Part shown: positions 1 through 8,252 of the stretch, piece after piece
Layout of the letters: every line of letters starts with the position of its first letter
How positions within the stretch are numbered: position 1 is the first letter of the stretch
Assembly: GCF_019423705.1 (NCBI RefSeq)
Contig: NZ_JAHZAX010000011.1
Location: 1-64,000 of the forward strand
Origin: Ruminococcus sp.
GTDB lineage: Bacteria > Bacillota > Clostridia > Oscillospirales > Ruminococcaceae
Direction: 5' to 3'
DNA length: 64,000 bases
Notes under the pieces: model-generated
The model's input: the letters and a program-made list of their open reading frames with translations, nothing else
Database searches by the model: none
What the model was told of the DNA's origin: nothing
Position numbers and translations under genes: made by a program

Positions 1-54
1 ACCTGTGACCCTCTGCTTGTAAGGCAGATGCTCTCCCAGCTGAGCTATGCTCCC
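1..54 (-). tRNA. tRNA-Val (anticodon TAC), 3' part cut off by the window edge
   Basis: On the minus strand the gene starts at 54 with GGGAGCATAGCTCAG, a typical acceptor and D-arm start. It continues through the D-loop AGCTGGGAGAG and an anticodon arm with a TCTGC/GCAGA stem around the loop CTTACAA, so the anticodon is TAC (valine). The T-arm and the acceptor 3' strand lie beyond base 1. The identity follows from the anticodon; the missing part could not be checked. Confidence 0.9.
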
Positions 55-216
55 GTTAGCTGTCGTTTTGAGTTGTATCTCTCAGCGACGATATTTATTA
101 TACACTATTCAAGCCCGTTTGTCAAGAGTTTTTTTCAAATTTCTCAAAAAACTTTAAGTCCGCAAACCCTTTATTATCGGGCATTTGAATAGCGTACATA
201 AATTATTCACCAAATG

Positions 217-1086
217 TTATTCTTTTATTAACCCTAATATTTCCTCAGGCGTGAAGTGATATTTCTTCTCGCAGAAGTGACATTCCACATCTGTTCCGCC
301 GTCCTTTGAAAGGTCAACAAGCTGATCTTTGCCCAATGAGATAAGCGCACGCTCTACCCTTTCTCTTGAACAATCGCACTTATAGTTCACCTCAAAATCG
401 TCCAGCACGTTCGGTTCAAGACCTTCAAGAGCCTTCATCGCTATCTCCTCAGTCGTCATACCGCTGCTGATAAGCTTTGTCACAGACTCCATTCCGTTTA
501 TATTCTTCTCGATCTGATCTATTGCAGACTCAGGTGCAAATGGCAGCAGTTGGATAAGAAATCCTCCTGCGCAATTGACGCTAAGATCGGGATTGACAAG
601 CACGCCCAGCGCACAAACGCTCGGCACCTGCTCGCTGACCGCAAGATAATTTGTTATATCCTCTGCTATCTCGCCCGAAACTATTGGCACTTGTCCGCAA
701 TAAGGCTCTTTAAGGCCAAGGTCTTTAACAACGCTCAGCGTTCCGTTTGAACCCACAGCTCCCCTAACGTCAAGCTTACCCTTATCGTTAAGTGGTATTT
801 CAACGATAGGGTTCTGCACATACGCCTTCACATTGCCCATACTGTCCGATACGCAAATAAGCGCACCGGCAGGGCCGTCTCCTGCAAATCTTACAGTAAT
901 ACTGTCGTCATTGCCTTTAAGACCAAAGCCCATAAGCGATGTTGCCATAGCAAGTCTGCCAAGACCTGCCGTCACAACAGCCGATGGCTTGTGTATCTCT
1001 TCGATCCTCGATACGATATCCTTGCCGTCGATAGCGCTGCACACAACTGAAGCGTCTGCGCTTATAACTCTAACTATTCTTCCCAT
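217..1086 (-). CDS. hslO: Redox-regulated chaperone Hsp33
   Basis: Cytosolic holdase chaperone that is switched on by oxidative unfolding. The 289-residue protein has the usual family length. It ends in the zinc-binding cysteine switch: CDC at residues 237-239 and CHFC at 269-272. Oxidation of these four cysteines releases zinc and activates the family. The start has AGAGG eight bases upstream. It lies 4 bp after the methyltransferase gene (1091-1843) in the same direction, so yerC, the methyltransferase and hslO probably form one transcript. Assignment is by the cysteine motifs and overall pattern. Confidence 0.95.
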   Translation of the reverse strand: MGRIVRVISADASVVCSAIDGKDIVSRIEEIHKPSAVVTAGLGRLAMATSLMGFGLKGNDDSITVRFAGDGPAGALICVSDSMGNVKAYVQNPIVEIPLNDKGKLDVRGAVGSNGTLSVVKDLGLKEPYCGQVPIVSGEIAEDITNYLAVSEQVPSVCALGVLVNPDLSVNCAGGFLIQLLPFAPESAIDQIEKNINGMESVTKLISSGMTTEEIAMKALEGLEPNVLDDFEVNYKCDCSRERVERALISLGKDQLVDLSKDGGTDVECHFCEKKYHFTPEEILGLIKE

Positions 1087-1090
1087 TATA

Positions 1091-1843
1091 TCAACCTCTG
1101 TTTAATCTCTTGCATACATATAAGATCCTCTGAGTGTCCTCAGATACGGCCTTGTCCTCAAAGCCATCAAATTTCCAGATAAGCTCAAAGCCTTGCTTTT
1201 TCAGCGTATCGCAAAGCATATCGTCGCCATATATCCTCTCCGTGAAATCCTCGCTGAAGCGTTCGTAAGAGCCGTCCTCCTGCTGTTCAAAGAAATCAAG
1301 ATAGATATTCACGCTGTCATCGTCGTTAAGCTCGTTCTGCCAAGCGCAGAAAAGTCCGTCAAGATCATAGCAAAACGCATTGTCCGCCAGTATCTTACGG
1401 TGCTTATAAGCCGTATTCACGTCAAAAATAAACAGTCCCCCGTCGCAGGTGAACTTTGACACGCTCTCGATAGTCTTTTGAACAGCTTCCACGCTTTCAA
1501 GGTGATTGATGCTGTCCAGCACGCATATAACAGCGTCAGCAGCGCCGTAAAGGTCAAGCTCCATCATATCCTGACAAAGATACTGTATGTTCAGACCGCT
1601 GTCATAGCGCTTGTCCATAGCCTCTTCAAGCATTTGCTGAGAAAGGTCAACGCCCACAACGTCATAATCAAGCTTAGCCAAAGCCTCGCTGAGCGAACCC
1701 GTTCCGCAGGCAAGATCAACAACGACTTCCTTTTCAGAGCTGTACTTTTTTATAAGCTCGTCACATCTTGCGGCGATCTTACCATAGTCCACATTCTCCG
1801 TGAGCCTGTCGTAATAATAAGCAAATCTGCCGTAGCCGCTCAT
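1091..1843 (-). CDS. Class I SAM-dependent methyltransferase, substrate unknown
   Basis: A 250-residue Rossmann-fold methyltransferase. Motif I is VVDLACGTG near residue 42 and binds SAM. The acidic loop GVDLS follows near residue 64, and AVICVLDSINHL near residue 105 is the post-II region. The family is common in Firmicutes next to yerC or hslO, and its substrate is not known. The ATG overlaps the yerC stop as TAATG, so the two genes are translationally coupled. Nothing in the sequence indicates whether the target is RNA, protein or a small molecule. Confidence 0.85.
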   Translation of the reverse strand: MSGYGRFAYYYDRLTENVDYGKIAARCDELIKKYSSEKEVVVDLACGTGSLSEALAKLDYDVVGVDLSQQMLEEAMDKRYDSGLNIQYLCQDMMELDLYGAADAVICVLDSINHLESVEAVQKTIESVSKFTCDGGLFIFDVNTAYKHRKILADNAFCYDLDGLFCAWQNELNDDDSVNIYLDFFEQQEDGSYERFSEDFTERIYGDDMLCDTLKKQGFELIWKFDGFEDKAVSEDTQRILYVCKRLNRG

Positions 1844-2151
1844 TACTTCTCTTCCTTTTCCTTTTTGTCGAGCCTGTCGAACACGATATTATATCCGCCC
1901 GAGCCGTCATAGGAAAGGGAGCGGTTCACTCTGCTGATAGTGGCTGTTGAAGCGCCTGTCTCGCTTACGATATCGCTGTAAACGTGATCCTTAGTGAGCA
2001 TTTTTGCGACCTGAAAACGCTGCGAAAGCGCTTTCAGCTCAGGTATAGTACAAAGATCTTTAAAGAACAGTCTGCATTCCTCAACAGTTTCAAGGCACAG
2101 CACAGCCTCATAAAGATCGTCAAGTTTTTTGATCTCAAGTTTTTCTTTCAT
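1843..2151 (-). CDS. YerC/YecD-type TrpR-related DNA-binding protein
   Basis: A 102-residue helix-turn-helix protein of the TrpR-related YerC/YecD family. The core LKALSQRFQVAKML and the recognition segment GASTATISRVNRSL (about residues 63-78) match the family. The C-terminus ends in a charged Lys/Glu run. The ATG has AAAGGAG about ten bases upstream. It is first in the cluster yerC, methyltransferase, hslO. The family is thought to act as a repressor, but its regulon is poorly known, so no target is assigned. Confidence 0.85.
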   Translation of the reverse strand: MKEKLEIKKLDDLYEAVLCLETVEECRLFFKDLCTIPELKALSQRFQVAKMLTKDHVYSDIVSETGASTATISRVNRSLSYDGSGGYNIVFDRLDKKEKEEK

Positions 2152-2264
2152 TATAACAAATCTCCTTTACGTTTTCATATTGTAAAGTGTTAAACCATAA
2201 ATATATTTTAACACATACCGTCAGAAATGTAAAGGAGAATTATGAATATTCTATATACTATATC

Positions 2265-3026
2265 TTAATTTTTATTTCTGTTTGGCGTCAAAAAGCCTCT
2301 GAACTTAGGCGGTTCATCATTATCCTCGCCGTCCTCAAAGACCTCTTCATCATCACAATCGTCATAGCCGTCCATATCGTCCTCAAAGCTCTCAGCGCCC
2401 TCAGACTGCGCCTCAAGCTCCTCTGGTGGGATTATCTCCGCACCCTCGGAAATGTCGTCTATGATGTCTCTCAGCTCCTCTACGCCCTCACCTGTCACAG
2501 CAGAGAACTCAACGCAGGTGATATCCTCAAAGCAGGGTATCTCCGTCTTGAAAGCTTCCATACGGGCTTTGCGTGCGGTCGGCTTGAGCTTGTCAGCCTT
2601 TGTGAACACGATTATAAATGGTATCTCAGCGTCGATGAGATAATTTATCATCATAAGGTCGTCCTTGCTGGGCGGATGTCTCATATCCACCAACTGAAAG
2701 ACCAGCGCAAGGTTTCTGTCGCCGTCATCAAGATAGCCGCCGATAAGGCTGCCCCATTGCTTTTTCTCCGATTTTGAAACGCTTGCATAGCCATATCCCG
2801 GCAGGTCAACAATGTAGATATTCTCCACCGAGAAAAAGTTTATCGTCACGGTTTTTCCGGGCATAGAGCTGACTCTCGCAAGATTTTTGCGGTTGAGAAG
2901 CTTGTTTATCAGCGATGATTTGCCCACGTTCGATCTGCCGGAAAAAGCAAATTCCAGCCTGTCAGACTTCGGTATCTGCGAAAACTTGCCGAAAGAAGTA
3001 TAAAATTCAGCCTTGTTATAATTCAT
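2265..3026 (-). CDS. engB: Ribosome-biogenesis GTPase EngB (YsxC/YihA) with acidic C-terminal tail
   Basis: TRAFAC-class GTPase needed for 50S assembly. Residues 1-195 hold the domain: G1 GRSNVGKSSL near residue 31, G3 DLPGYG near 74 and G4 TKAD near 142. The family usually ends near residue 195-200. Here about 55 more residues follow, rich in Asp and Glu, ending PPKFRGFLTPNRNKN. The start has AAAGGA seven bases upstream. It lies 26 bp behind lon in the same direction, the common Firmicute order lon-engB. Assignment is firm; the role of the tail is unknown. Confidence 0.95.
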   Translation of the reverse strand: MNYNKAEFYTSFGKFSQIPKSDRLEFAFSGRSNVGKSSLINKLLNRKNLARVSSMPGKTVTINFFSVENIYIVDLPGYGYASVSKSEKKQWGSLIGGYLDDGDRNLALVFQLVDMRHPPSKDDLMMINYLIDAEIPFIIVFTKADKLKPTARKARMEAFKTEIPCFEDITCVEFSAVTGEGVEELRDIIDDISEGAEIIPPEELEAQSEGAESFEDDMDGYDDCDDEEVFEDGEDNDEPPKFRGFLTPNRNKN

Positions 3027-3052
3027 CTAAATTCCTTTCACGGCAGCAGCCT

Positions 3053-5476
3053 TTACGCTGTCACCTTTTTTCTTCCGCCGCTTTTCTTATCGTCCTGCGG
3101 ACTAAGAAGCTCAACAGGCACGCCGCCCTTGTCGTCCATAATCAGCGCAACGTCAAGCACGTCCTGTATCTTCTTTGCAAAAACGAACTCAACGTTCATC
3201 TTAACTGCGTCGTCAACTTCGTCAAGATCGCCCTTGTTTGCATACGGCACGATAACAGTCTTTACGCCTGCCTTGTAAGCCGCCATAGTCTTTTCTCTCA
3301 GACCGCCGATAGGCAGAACCTTGCCCGTGAGGGTTATCTCGCCAGTCATAGCCACATCAGAGCGCACCTTGATATTGCCCAGCGCCGAGATTATGCCTGT
3401 TATCATCGTCACGCCTGCGGACGGACCGTCCTTTGGCACAGCGCCTTCGGGAGCGTGAACGTGGATATCCTTCTTTTCATAGAAGTCCTTCTGTATGCCG
3501 TATTTGTCCGCAACGCTTCTGCAATAGCTAACTGCGATCTTTGCGGACTCTTTCATAACGTCGCCCAGCGAGCCCGTCAGCTCTATCCTGCCCTTGCCGT
3601 CAAGGACAAGCACTTCCAGCGGAAGCATTACGCCGCCAACGGAAGTCCAAGCAAGGCCGTTTACACAGCCCACAGCGTTCTCGTCCGACACAACATCGGG
3701 GAGATATTTCTGATGACCGAGATAATTCTCAAGATCATCCGCCTTGAAAGTTACCTTCTTTACGCCGTCCTCAACGATCTCCTTTGCGGCCTTTCTGCAC
3801 AGCGAGCCTATCTGTCTTTCAAGATTTCTCACGCCTGCCTCTCTTGTATAGCCGTCGATGAGCTTGTAAACAGCGTCGTTGCAAATGCGTATCTGCGAAG
3901 CTTTAAGGCCGTTTTTCTGTTCCTGTTTCTTTATAAGGTGTTCCTTTGCGATATGGAACTTTTCTTCTCTTGTATAACTTGAAAGCTCGATGACTTCCAT
4001 ACGATCGAGTAAAGGCGCCTGTACAGTCGAGAGGGTATTCGCCGTTGTGATAAACAGCACCTCGCTGAGGTCGAAAGGCACTTCGATATAATGATCTCTG
4101 AAAGCGTTGTTCTGTTCGCTGTCGAGGACTTCCAGCATAGCTGATGAAGGGTCACCTCTGAAATCGTTGCTCATCTTGTCGATCTCATCAAGGAGCACGA
4201 CAGGGTTGCGGCTTCCTGCAAGCTTCATCGCATTCATAATCCTGCCTGGCATTGCGCCGACGTAAGTCTTTCTATGACCTCTGATATCGCTTTCGTCCTT
4301 TACGCCGCCGAGGGAAACTCTCACGAACTTTCTGTTCAGCGCTCTCGCCACAGACTTAGCGACAGAAGTCTTACCAACGCCCGGAGGGCCGACAAGGCAG
4401 ATTATCTGACCCTTGATATCAGGGGTCAGCGCTCTTACAGCGAGGTTCTCGAGTATCCTTTCCTTGACCTTTTTCATTCCGTAATGATCTTTGTCAAGTA
4501 TCTGCTGCGCCTTTTTGATGTCAGTTCTGTCCTTTGTATAGTCGTTCCAAGGCAGAGCAAGCACCGTGTCGAGATAATTTCTCAGCACAACGCCCTCCTG
4601 CGACACCATACCCATTTTTGAAAGCCTCTTGACCTCGCCGAGGAGCTTTTCCTTAACCTCATCAGAAGCCGCAAGGGCGTTTATCTTATCTGTATATTGC
4701 TGGATATCGCTGCTTTCAGCATTATCCTCATTTTCGCCAAGCTCGTTCTGCAAAGCCTTTATCTGCTCTCTTATGTAATACTCACGCTGGCTGGCTTCGA
4801 TCTGCGAATGTACTTGGTGGTGTATCTGCTGTTCAAGGTCGAGAACTTCCGTCTCTCTTGTTAGGATAGTCAGCAAAAGCACAAGCTTCTCACCTGCTGA
4901 CGGTGCTTCGAGCAGTCCTTGCTTGTCAACAAACGGCAGTACGATATTGAAAGCAATGCCCTCAAAAAGCTGTTCAAGTGTCTTTGCGCTGAGTATCTGA
5001 GTTATAAGCTCTCTTGGCATTTTCGGCAGAACTTGCGCATACTCTTCAAATGCCGCAAGGACTTCTCTGAAAACTGCGATCTGCTCATTCTCGTCAAGAC
5101 GCTCCTTAGAATAATTCGGCACAAGCCTTACGTCCGCCTCATAGCAATCGCTATGCTCGTAAAAGTCCGCAAGTCTAGCCTTGTGAACGCCCTCAACGAG
5201 ACATCTGTAAATGCCGTCAGGTGCTTTGACTATCTGCTTGACTCTCGCAACAGTACCCACCTTGAACAAGTCCTTCTTGACAGGTCTTTCAAGGTTCGGG
5301 TCTTTCTGGGCGCAGAGGAAAACATATCCGCCGCCCTCCATTGCGTTTCTTATACTCTTTATAGACATTGGCCTGCCAACGTCAAAATGCATTGTCATAC
5401 CTGGGAAAACCAGCAGGTCTCTTGTGGGCACGCAAGGCATTATACTGTTTGATTTGATATCTATTTTATCTTTCAT
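3053..5476 (-). CDS. lon: ATP-dependent protease Lon
   Basis: Soluble AAA+ serine protease of 807 residues. The N-terminal substrate-binding domain begins at MPCVPTRDLLVFPG. The ATPase domain has Walker A GPPGVGKTS near residue 360 and Walker B VVLLDEIDK. The protease domain has catalytic Ser686 in PKDGPSAG and Lys729 in LREKTM, 43 residues apart as in E. coli Lon. A longer frame reaches 5623, but the sigma-A promoter at 5547-5575 lies inside that extension, and GGAG precedes the ATG at 5476, so 5476 is the start. It is followed by engB. Confidence 0.97.
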   Translation of the reverse strand: MKDKIDIKSNSIMPCVPTRDLLVFPGMTMHFDVGRPMSIKSIRNAMEGGGYVFLCAQKDPNLERPVKKDLFKVGTVARVKQIVKAPDGIYRCLVEGVHKARLADFYEHSDCYEADVRLVPNYSKERLDENEQIAVFREVLAAFEEYAQVLPKMPRELITQILSAKTLEQLFEGIAFNIVLPFVDKQGLLEAPSAGEKLVLLLTILTRETEVLDLEQQIHHQVHSQIEASQREYYIREQIKALQNELGENEDNAESSDIQQYTDKINALAASDEVKEKLLGEVKRLSKMGMVSQEGVVLRNYLDTVLALPWNDYTKDRTDIKKAQQILDKDHYGMKKVKERILENLAVRALTPDIKGQIICLVGPPGVGKTSVAKSVARALNRKFVRVSLGGVKDESDIRGHRKTYVGAMPGRIMNAMKLAGSRNPVVLLDEIDKMSNDFRGDPSSAMLEVLDSEQNNAFRDHYIEVPFDLSEVLFITTANTLSTVQAPLLDRMEVIELSSYTREEKFHIAKEHLIKKQEQKNGLKASQIRICNDAVYKLIDGYTREAGVRNLERQIGSLCRKAAKEIVEDGVKKVTFKADDLENYLGHQKYLPDVVSDENAVGCVNGLAWTSVGGVMLPLEVLVLDGKGRIELTGSLGDVMKESAKIAVSYCRSVADKYGIQKDFYEKKDIHVHAPEGAVPKDGPSAGVTMITGIISALGNIKVRSDVAMTGEITLTGKVLPIGGLREKTMAAYKAGVKTVIVPYANKGDLDEVDDAVKMNVEFVFAKKIQDVLDVALIMDDKGGVPVELLSPQDDKKSGGRKKVTA

Positions 5477-5546
5477 AGCCGCTCCGATCCTTACTTTATC
5501 ATCATCGGACAAAAATAAAGCTTTTGCCTTTTCCGTCCTCTGAAAT

Positions 5547-5575
5547 ATAATAACACATTTTAACCCCGTTTGCAA
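5547..5575 (-). promoter_or_regulatory. Sigma-A promoter of lon
   Basis: The minus strand reads TTGCAA, 17 bp, TATTAT. Transcription would start near 5540, about 65 bases before the lon ATG. No HrcA-type CIRCE or CtsR-type heptad repeat was seen around it. Confidence 0.7.
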
Positions 5576-5586
5576 CCCCAATGTAT

Positions 5587-5617
5587 ACAAAAAGAGGTAC
5601 CCTATAAAGGATACCTC
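5587..5617 (-). terminator. Intrinsic terminator of the rpsF-ssb-rpsR operon
   Basis: Minus-strand hairpin GAGGTATCC/GGGTACCTC with a six-base loop, followed by TTTTTGT. It sits 20 bp after the rpsR stop. Confidence 0.85.
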
Positions 5618-5636
5618 CTGCAATAGAAATCAGCTA

Positions 5637-5879
5637 TTAGTCAGCTACATATGGAAGAAGCGCTACGTGACGAGCTCTCTTGATAGCAGTTGTGAGCTCT
5701 CTCTGGTGGTAAGCGCAGGTTCCTGTTACACGTCTAGGGAGAATCTTTGCTCTCTCTGTCATACATTTTCTGAGCTTTGCGATATCTTTATAGTCGATCT
5801 TTTCAGCTCTGTCTGCACAGAACATACAAACCTTCTTACGACCTCTCTTCATAGGTCTAGTATTTCTTTCCTTCTCCAC
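5637..5879 (-). CDS. rpsR: 30S ribosomal protein bS18
   Basis: An 80-residue protein of the small subunit platform that pairs with bS6. The core [20 protein letters not shown] and the C-terminal [19 protein letters not shown] are diagnostic. The N-terminus has CMFC, a zinc-type cysteine pair found in some bS18 copies; a third cysteine falls in LRKCM and a fourth in GTCAYH, so the full C+ set may be present. Last gene of the rpsF-ssb-rpsR operon, 49 bp after ssb. Confidence 0.97.
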   Translation of the reverse strand: MEKERNTRPMKRGRKKVCMFCADRAEKIDYKDIAKLRKCMTERAKILPRRVTGTCAYHQRELTTAIKRARHVALLPYVAD

Positions 5880-5928
5880 GGTAAAATTCCCTCCTTACGG
5901 AAAATAATAAGTTCAAAACGTTATAAGC

Positions 5929-6465
5929 TTAGAATGGTACTCCGTCGTCGCTCAATACCTCTTCAAAATCAGCAAGGTCGCCAATGGACAAAGCGTCATT
6001 TGCAGGAGCATTGTTATAGTTATTCTGATTGGCATTATTATTGTAAGACTGCTGTGGCTGTGAATATCCGCCGCCCTGTGGCTGCTGATAGCCGTTATTC
6101 TGATAACCGCCGTTTGAGTAGTTATTTGAATAATTGCCGCCCTGAGCCTTTGGCTCGCCTGTGAAAGAAACGCTGTCAACATTTACATCAGTAGTATAAT
6201 GCTTTACGCCGTTCTTATCATCATAAGAACCTGTTCTCAACTGACCCTCAAGAGCGATCATTCTGCCCTTTGCGAAGTATCTGTTTATGAACTCTGCTCT
6301 CTGTCCCCACGCAACGCAGGAAATAAAATCAGTCTGTCTTTCAGCACCTTGACGTACAGGACGATCTACCGCAACATTGAAACGCAGAACTGCATTTCCG
6401 CTAGGCGTCTGTCTGACTTCAAGATCCTGAGTGATCCTACCCATTAAAATAACTCTGTTAAGCAT
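5929..6465 (-). CDS. ssb: Single-stranded DNA-binding protein
   Basis: A 178-residue SSB. Residues 1-108 form the OB fold, starting MLNRVILMGRI with FNVAVDRP and FISCVAWGQRAEF. A linker rich in Gly, Gln and Asn (about 110-155) follows. The acidic tail ends DDGVPF, a variant of the DDDIPF tip that recruits replication proteins. The gene lies 22 bp after rpsF in the conserved bS6-SSB-bS18 operon. Confidence 0.97.
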   Translation of the reverse strand: MLNRVILMGRITQDLEVRQTPSGNAVLRFNVAVDRPVRQGAERQTDFISCVAWGQRAEFINRYFAKGRMIALEGQLRTGSYDDKNGVKHYTTDVNVDSVSFTGEPKAQGGNYSNNYSNGGYQNNGYQQPQGGGYSQPQQSYNNNANQNNYNNAPANDALSIGDLADFEEVLSDDGVPF

Positions 6466-6487
6466 AACTTTACCCTCTCTATTCAGC

Positions 6488-6778
6488 TTACTTTACTGTT
6501 ACTAAGAAACGGATAACGCCGTCTGTGATGCCGAGGATTCTCTCGAGCTCAGCAGGGAACTCAGGCTTAGATGTGAATGACCACAGTACATAAGTACCCT
6601 CTGTTTCATAGTTGATAGCATAAGCCAGCTTGCGCTTGCCCCAGTTGCTGAGTGTAACGTCGCTAGCGTTTGCCTCGATCAGGTCGTTGAACTTAGCTGT
6701 GAGTGTGTTTACAGCCTCCTCGTCGAGCTTGGAACTGAAAATTACCATAGCCTCATAAGACTCATTGATTTTTGCCAT
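6488..6778 (-). CDS. rpsF: 30S ribosomal protein bS6
   Basis: A 96-residue ribosomal protein that binds bS18 and the central domain of 16S rRNA. The start YEAMVIFSSKLDEE and the strand KRKLAYAINYETEGTYVLW fit the family. There is no glutamate tail. GGGAGG lies ten bases before the ATG. First gene of the operon, read from a full-consensus promoter at 6845-6873. A bS6:bS18 autoregulatory leader could exist in the roughly 60-base leader, but I could not identify its conserved bulge. Confidence 0.97.
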   Translation of the reverse strand: MAKINESYEAMVIFSSKLDEEAVNTLTAKFNDLIEANASDVTLSNWGKRKLAYAINYETEGTYVLWSFTSKPEFPAELERILGITDGVIRFLVTVK

Positions 6779-6844
6779 TGCTTTTGCACCTCCCTTTGGA
6801 TTTCGCCTGTGCCTGCAATAAACACAAGCAAGGATAACTTAATT

Positions 6845-6873
6845 ATTATATCATAACACTTAAAATGTGTCAA
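6845..6873 (-). promoter_or_regulatory. Sigma-A promoter of rpsF-ssb-rpsR
   Basis: The minus strand reads TTGACA, 17 bp, TATAAT, identical to the sigma-A consensus. The start site would be near 6838. Confidence 0.85.
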
Positions 6874-6912
6874 GACCTTTAGAAGAAATACTTTAAACTT
6901 TTTGTAAACTTA

Positions 6913-7890
6913 TCAGCCGAAAATCTTGCTGAAAGCGAAAATGCTGCCCACAACAAGGGTCATATACACAGCGAAGCCGAGGAACACAGCGCCCCAAGAA
7001 GTGCCGCCCTTTGCGGATATCCTCTCGCTGATCTCCTCCTCTGTTCCGTCGCTGTTTCTTATCTCACGGATATCTTTCTGCGCTTTCTTATAATAAATAT
7101 AGTTTGCAAAGAAGCCCGAGAAGAATTGCAGCGCCATTGAAACATACCAGCAGGCCGCCGAAACGCCTTGAAAAACACGTCCGCTGACGTTTATTCCGAT
7201 ATCCAGCACAACGCCCATAGTGCCGCTTGCAAGATACTCGATAGCCGTTGGCACATTAAGAAGCGCCGTTGCCACAAGCATTACAATGCCGATAAGGTTC
7301 ATCTTCCTGTACAGATAATAAAGATGAGGGAAGAAGAACGCCGCAAAATTCAGCGACACCTTTCCGCCGAATTTGCCGAAACGAATAAAGTTCGACAGAT
7401 ACACCAGCGGATTAGACTTGACATATTTTGCATAGTCGTCAAGTTTTATGCCCTCAAGGTCGGTCTCCTTATCGAAAATGACCTGCTTTGCAAATGGATT
7501 GAACTGAGGCTGACCCTCCTGCCCCGGTTTTGCGATGTTAGGGGCGTTCTGCTGACCTGCGCCCATACCGTTCATATCGTTGAAAGGCTGTTCGGGAGCG
7601 TCCTCGGTTTTCATAAGGGGCGTGCCGCACTTTTCGCAGAAAAGCTTGTCCGAAGGGTTTTCAAAGCCGCAGCGTATACACCTTATGCCCTCAGAGCCGC
7701 CCTGTTCTTCCTCGTGCTCCTGCCCCCAGCTTCCGCCGCTTGCGTGGAGCTCCTCATTTATACATTTTCCCTCTTTCAGATAACATTCACGATGATAAGG
7801 CGTGCCGCAATCAGGGCACACAACGATATCGTCGCCCTCTTTGAATACCTGTCCGCAGGAAATACATTTTGCACCTATAAAGTTTGACAT
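6913..7890 (-). CDS. Membrane protein with RING-like and zinc-ribbon domains (DUF2628-like)
   Basis: A 325-residue protein of unknown role. Residues 8-45 hold a prokaryotic RING-like zinc finger (CISC, CPDC, HRECY, C). A zinc ribbon CIRC...CEKC lies near residues 71-91. A Pro/Gly/Gln-rich linker follows. From about residue 165 several hydrophobic segments resemble the DUF2628 membrane domain, and the last segment ends at the C-terminus. It has its own promoter: an extended -10 (TGCTATAAT) upstream and a short CGGGC/GCCCG hairpin in the leader at 7908-7924. Function is not known for the family. Confidence 0.75.
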   Translation of the reverse strand: MSNFIGAKCISCGQVFKEGDDIVVCPDCGTPYHRECYLKEGKCINEELHASGGSWGQEHEEEQGGSEGIRCIRCGFENPSDKLFCEKCGTPLMKTEDAPEQPFNDMNGMGAGQQNAPNIAKPGQEGQPQFNPFAKQVIFDKETDLEGIKLDDYAKYVKSNPLVYLSNFIRFGKFGGKVSLNFAAFFFPHLYYLYRKMNLIGIVMLVATALLNVPTAIEYLASGTMGVVLDIGINVSGRVFQGVSAACWYVSMALQFFSGFFANYIYYKKAQKDIREIRNSDGTEEEISERISAKGGTSWGAVFLGFAVYMTLVVGSIFAFSKIFG

Positions 7891-8041
7891 AATGTTTATC
7901 CTTTCTTTTCGGGCTATACCCGCCCGTCATTTTATCATTATAGCACACTTGAAAATAAAATGCCATAGTTTTTTATATTTTTTCTTTACTTTTCACAAAA
8001 AAAGTTATATAATATATATTGGTTTATTATGAGCCTGCCAA

Positions 8042-8097
8042 GAAACGCAAAATGTAGAGGAAAATTGTTGTTCGACAAGGCTCACGACAATTTGCGT
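8042..8097. repeat. Hairpin-forming intergenic repeat
   Basis: Near-perfect inverted ends ACGCAAAATGT and ACAATTTGCGT enclose about 30 bp. The gap 7891-8252 also holds the promoter of the zinc-ribbon gene on its left and the prfB leader on its right. Bases 8101-8117 share a 17-bp string, CGACAGCCCATCGAAGC, with 11628-11644. Confidence 0.5.
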
Positions 8098-8141
8098 CCC
8101 CGACAGCCCATCGAAGCGCTGACATTGCGATTGTGACTTGA

Positions 8142-8200
8142 GTGGGACATCAATTTATCTGCGAGTAACGGTGAGCAGATAAATTTCGCCATCCCCTACA
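8142..8200. repeat. TGTAGGGG-family palindromic repeat with a distinct core
   Basis: The ends GTGGGA and TCCCCTACA are the same as in copies at 11735, 20221 and 21428, but the centre is different: ATTTATCTGC and GCAGATAAAT form a stem around GAGTAACGGTGA. It ends about 50 bp before the prfB start. Confidence 0.6.
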
Positions 8201-8252
8201 CTCTATGATACTGATAATATATTGTATATTAAGATATAAGGAGAATTTTTAT

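Noticed and set aside
5477..5623. 49-residue N-terminal extension of Lon
   Set aside because: It includes the lon promoter (TTGCAA-17-TATTAT) and lacks a ribosome site; ATG 5476 has GGAG.
6779..6838. bS6:bS18 autoregulatory leader
   Set aside because: I could not find the conserved stem with its CCG bulge with any confidence.
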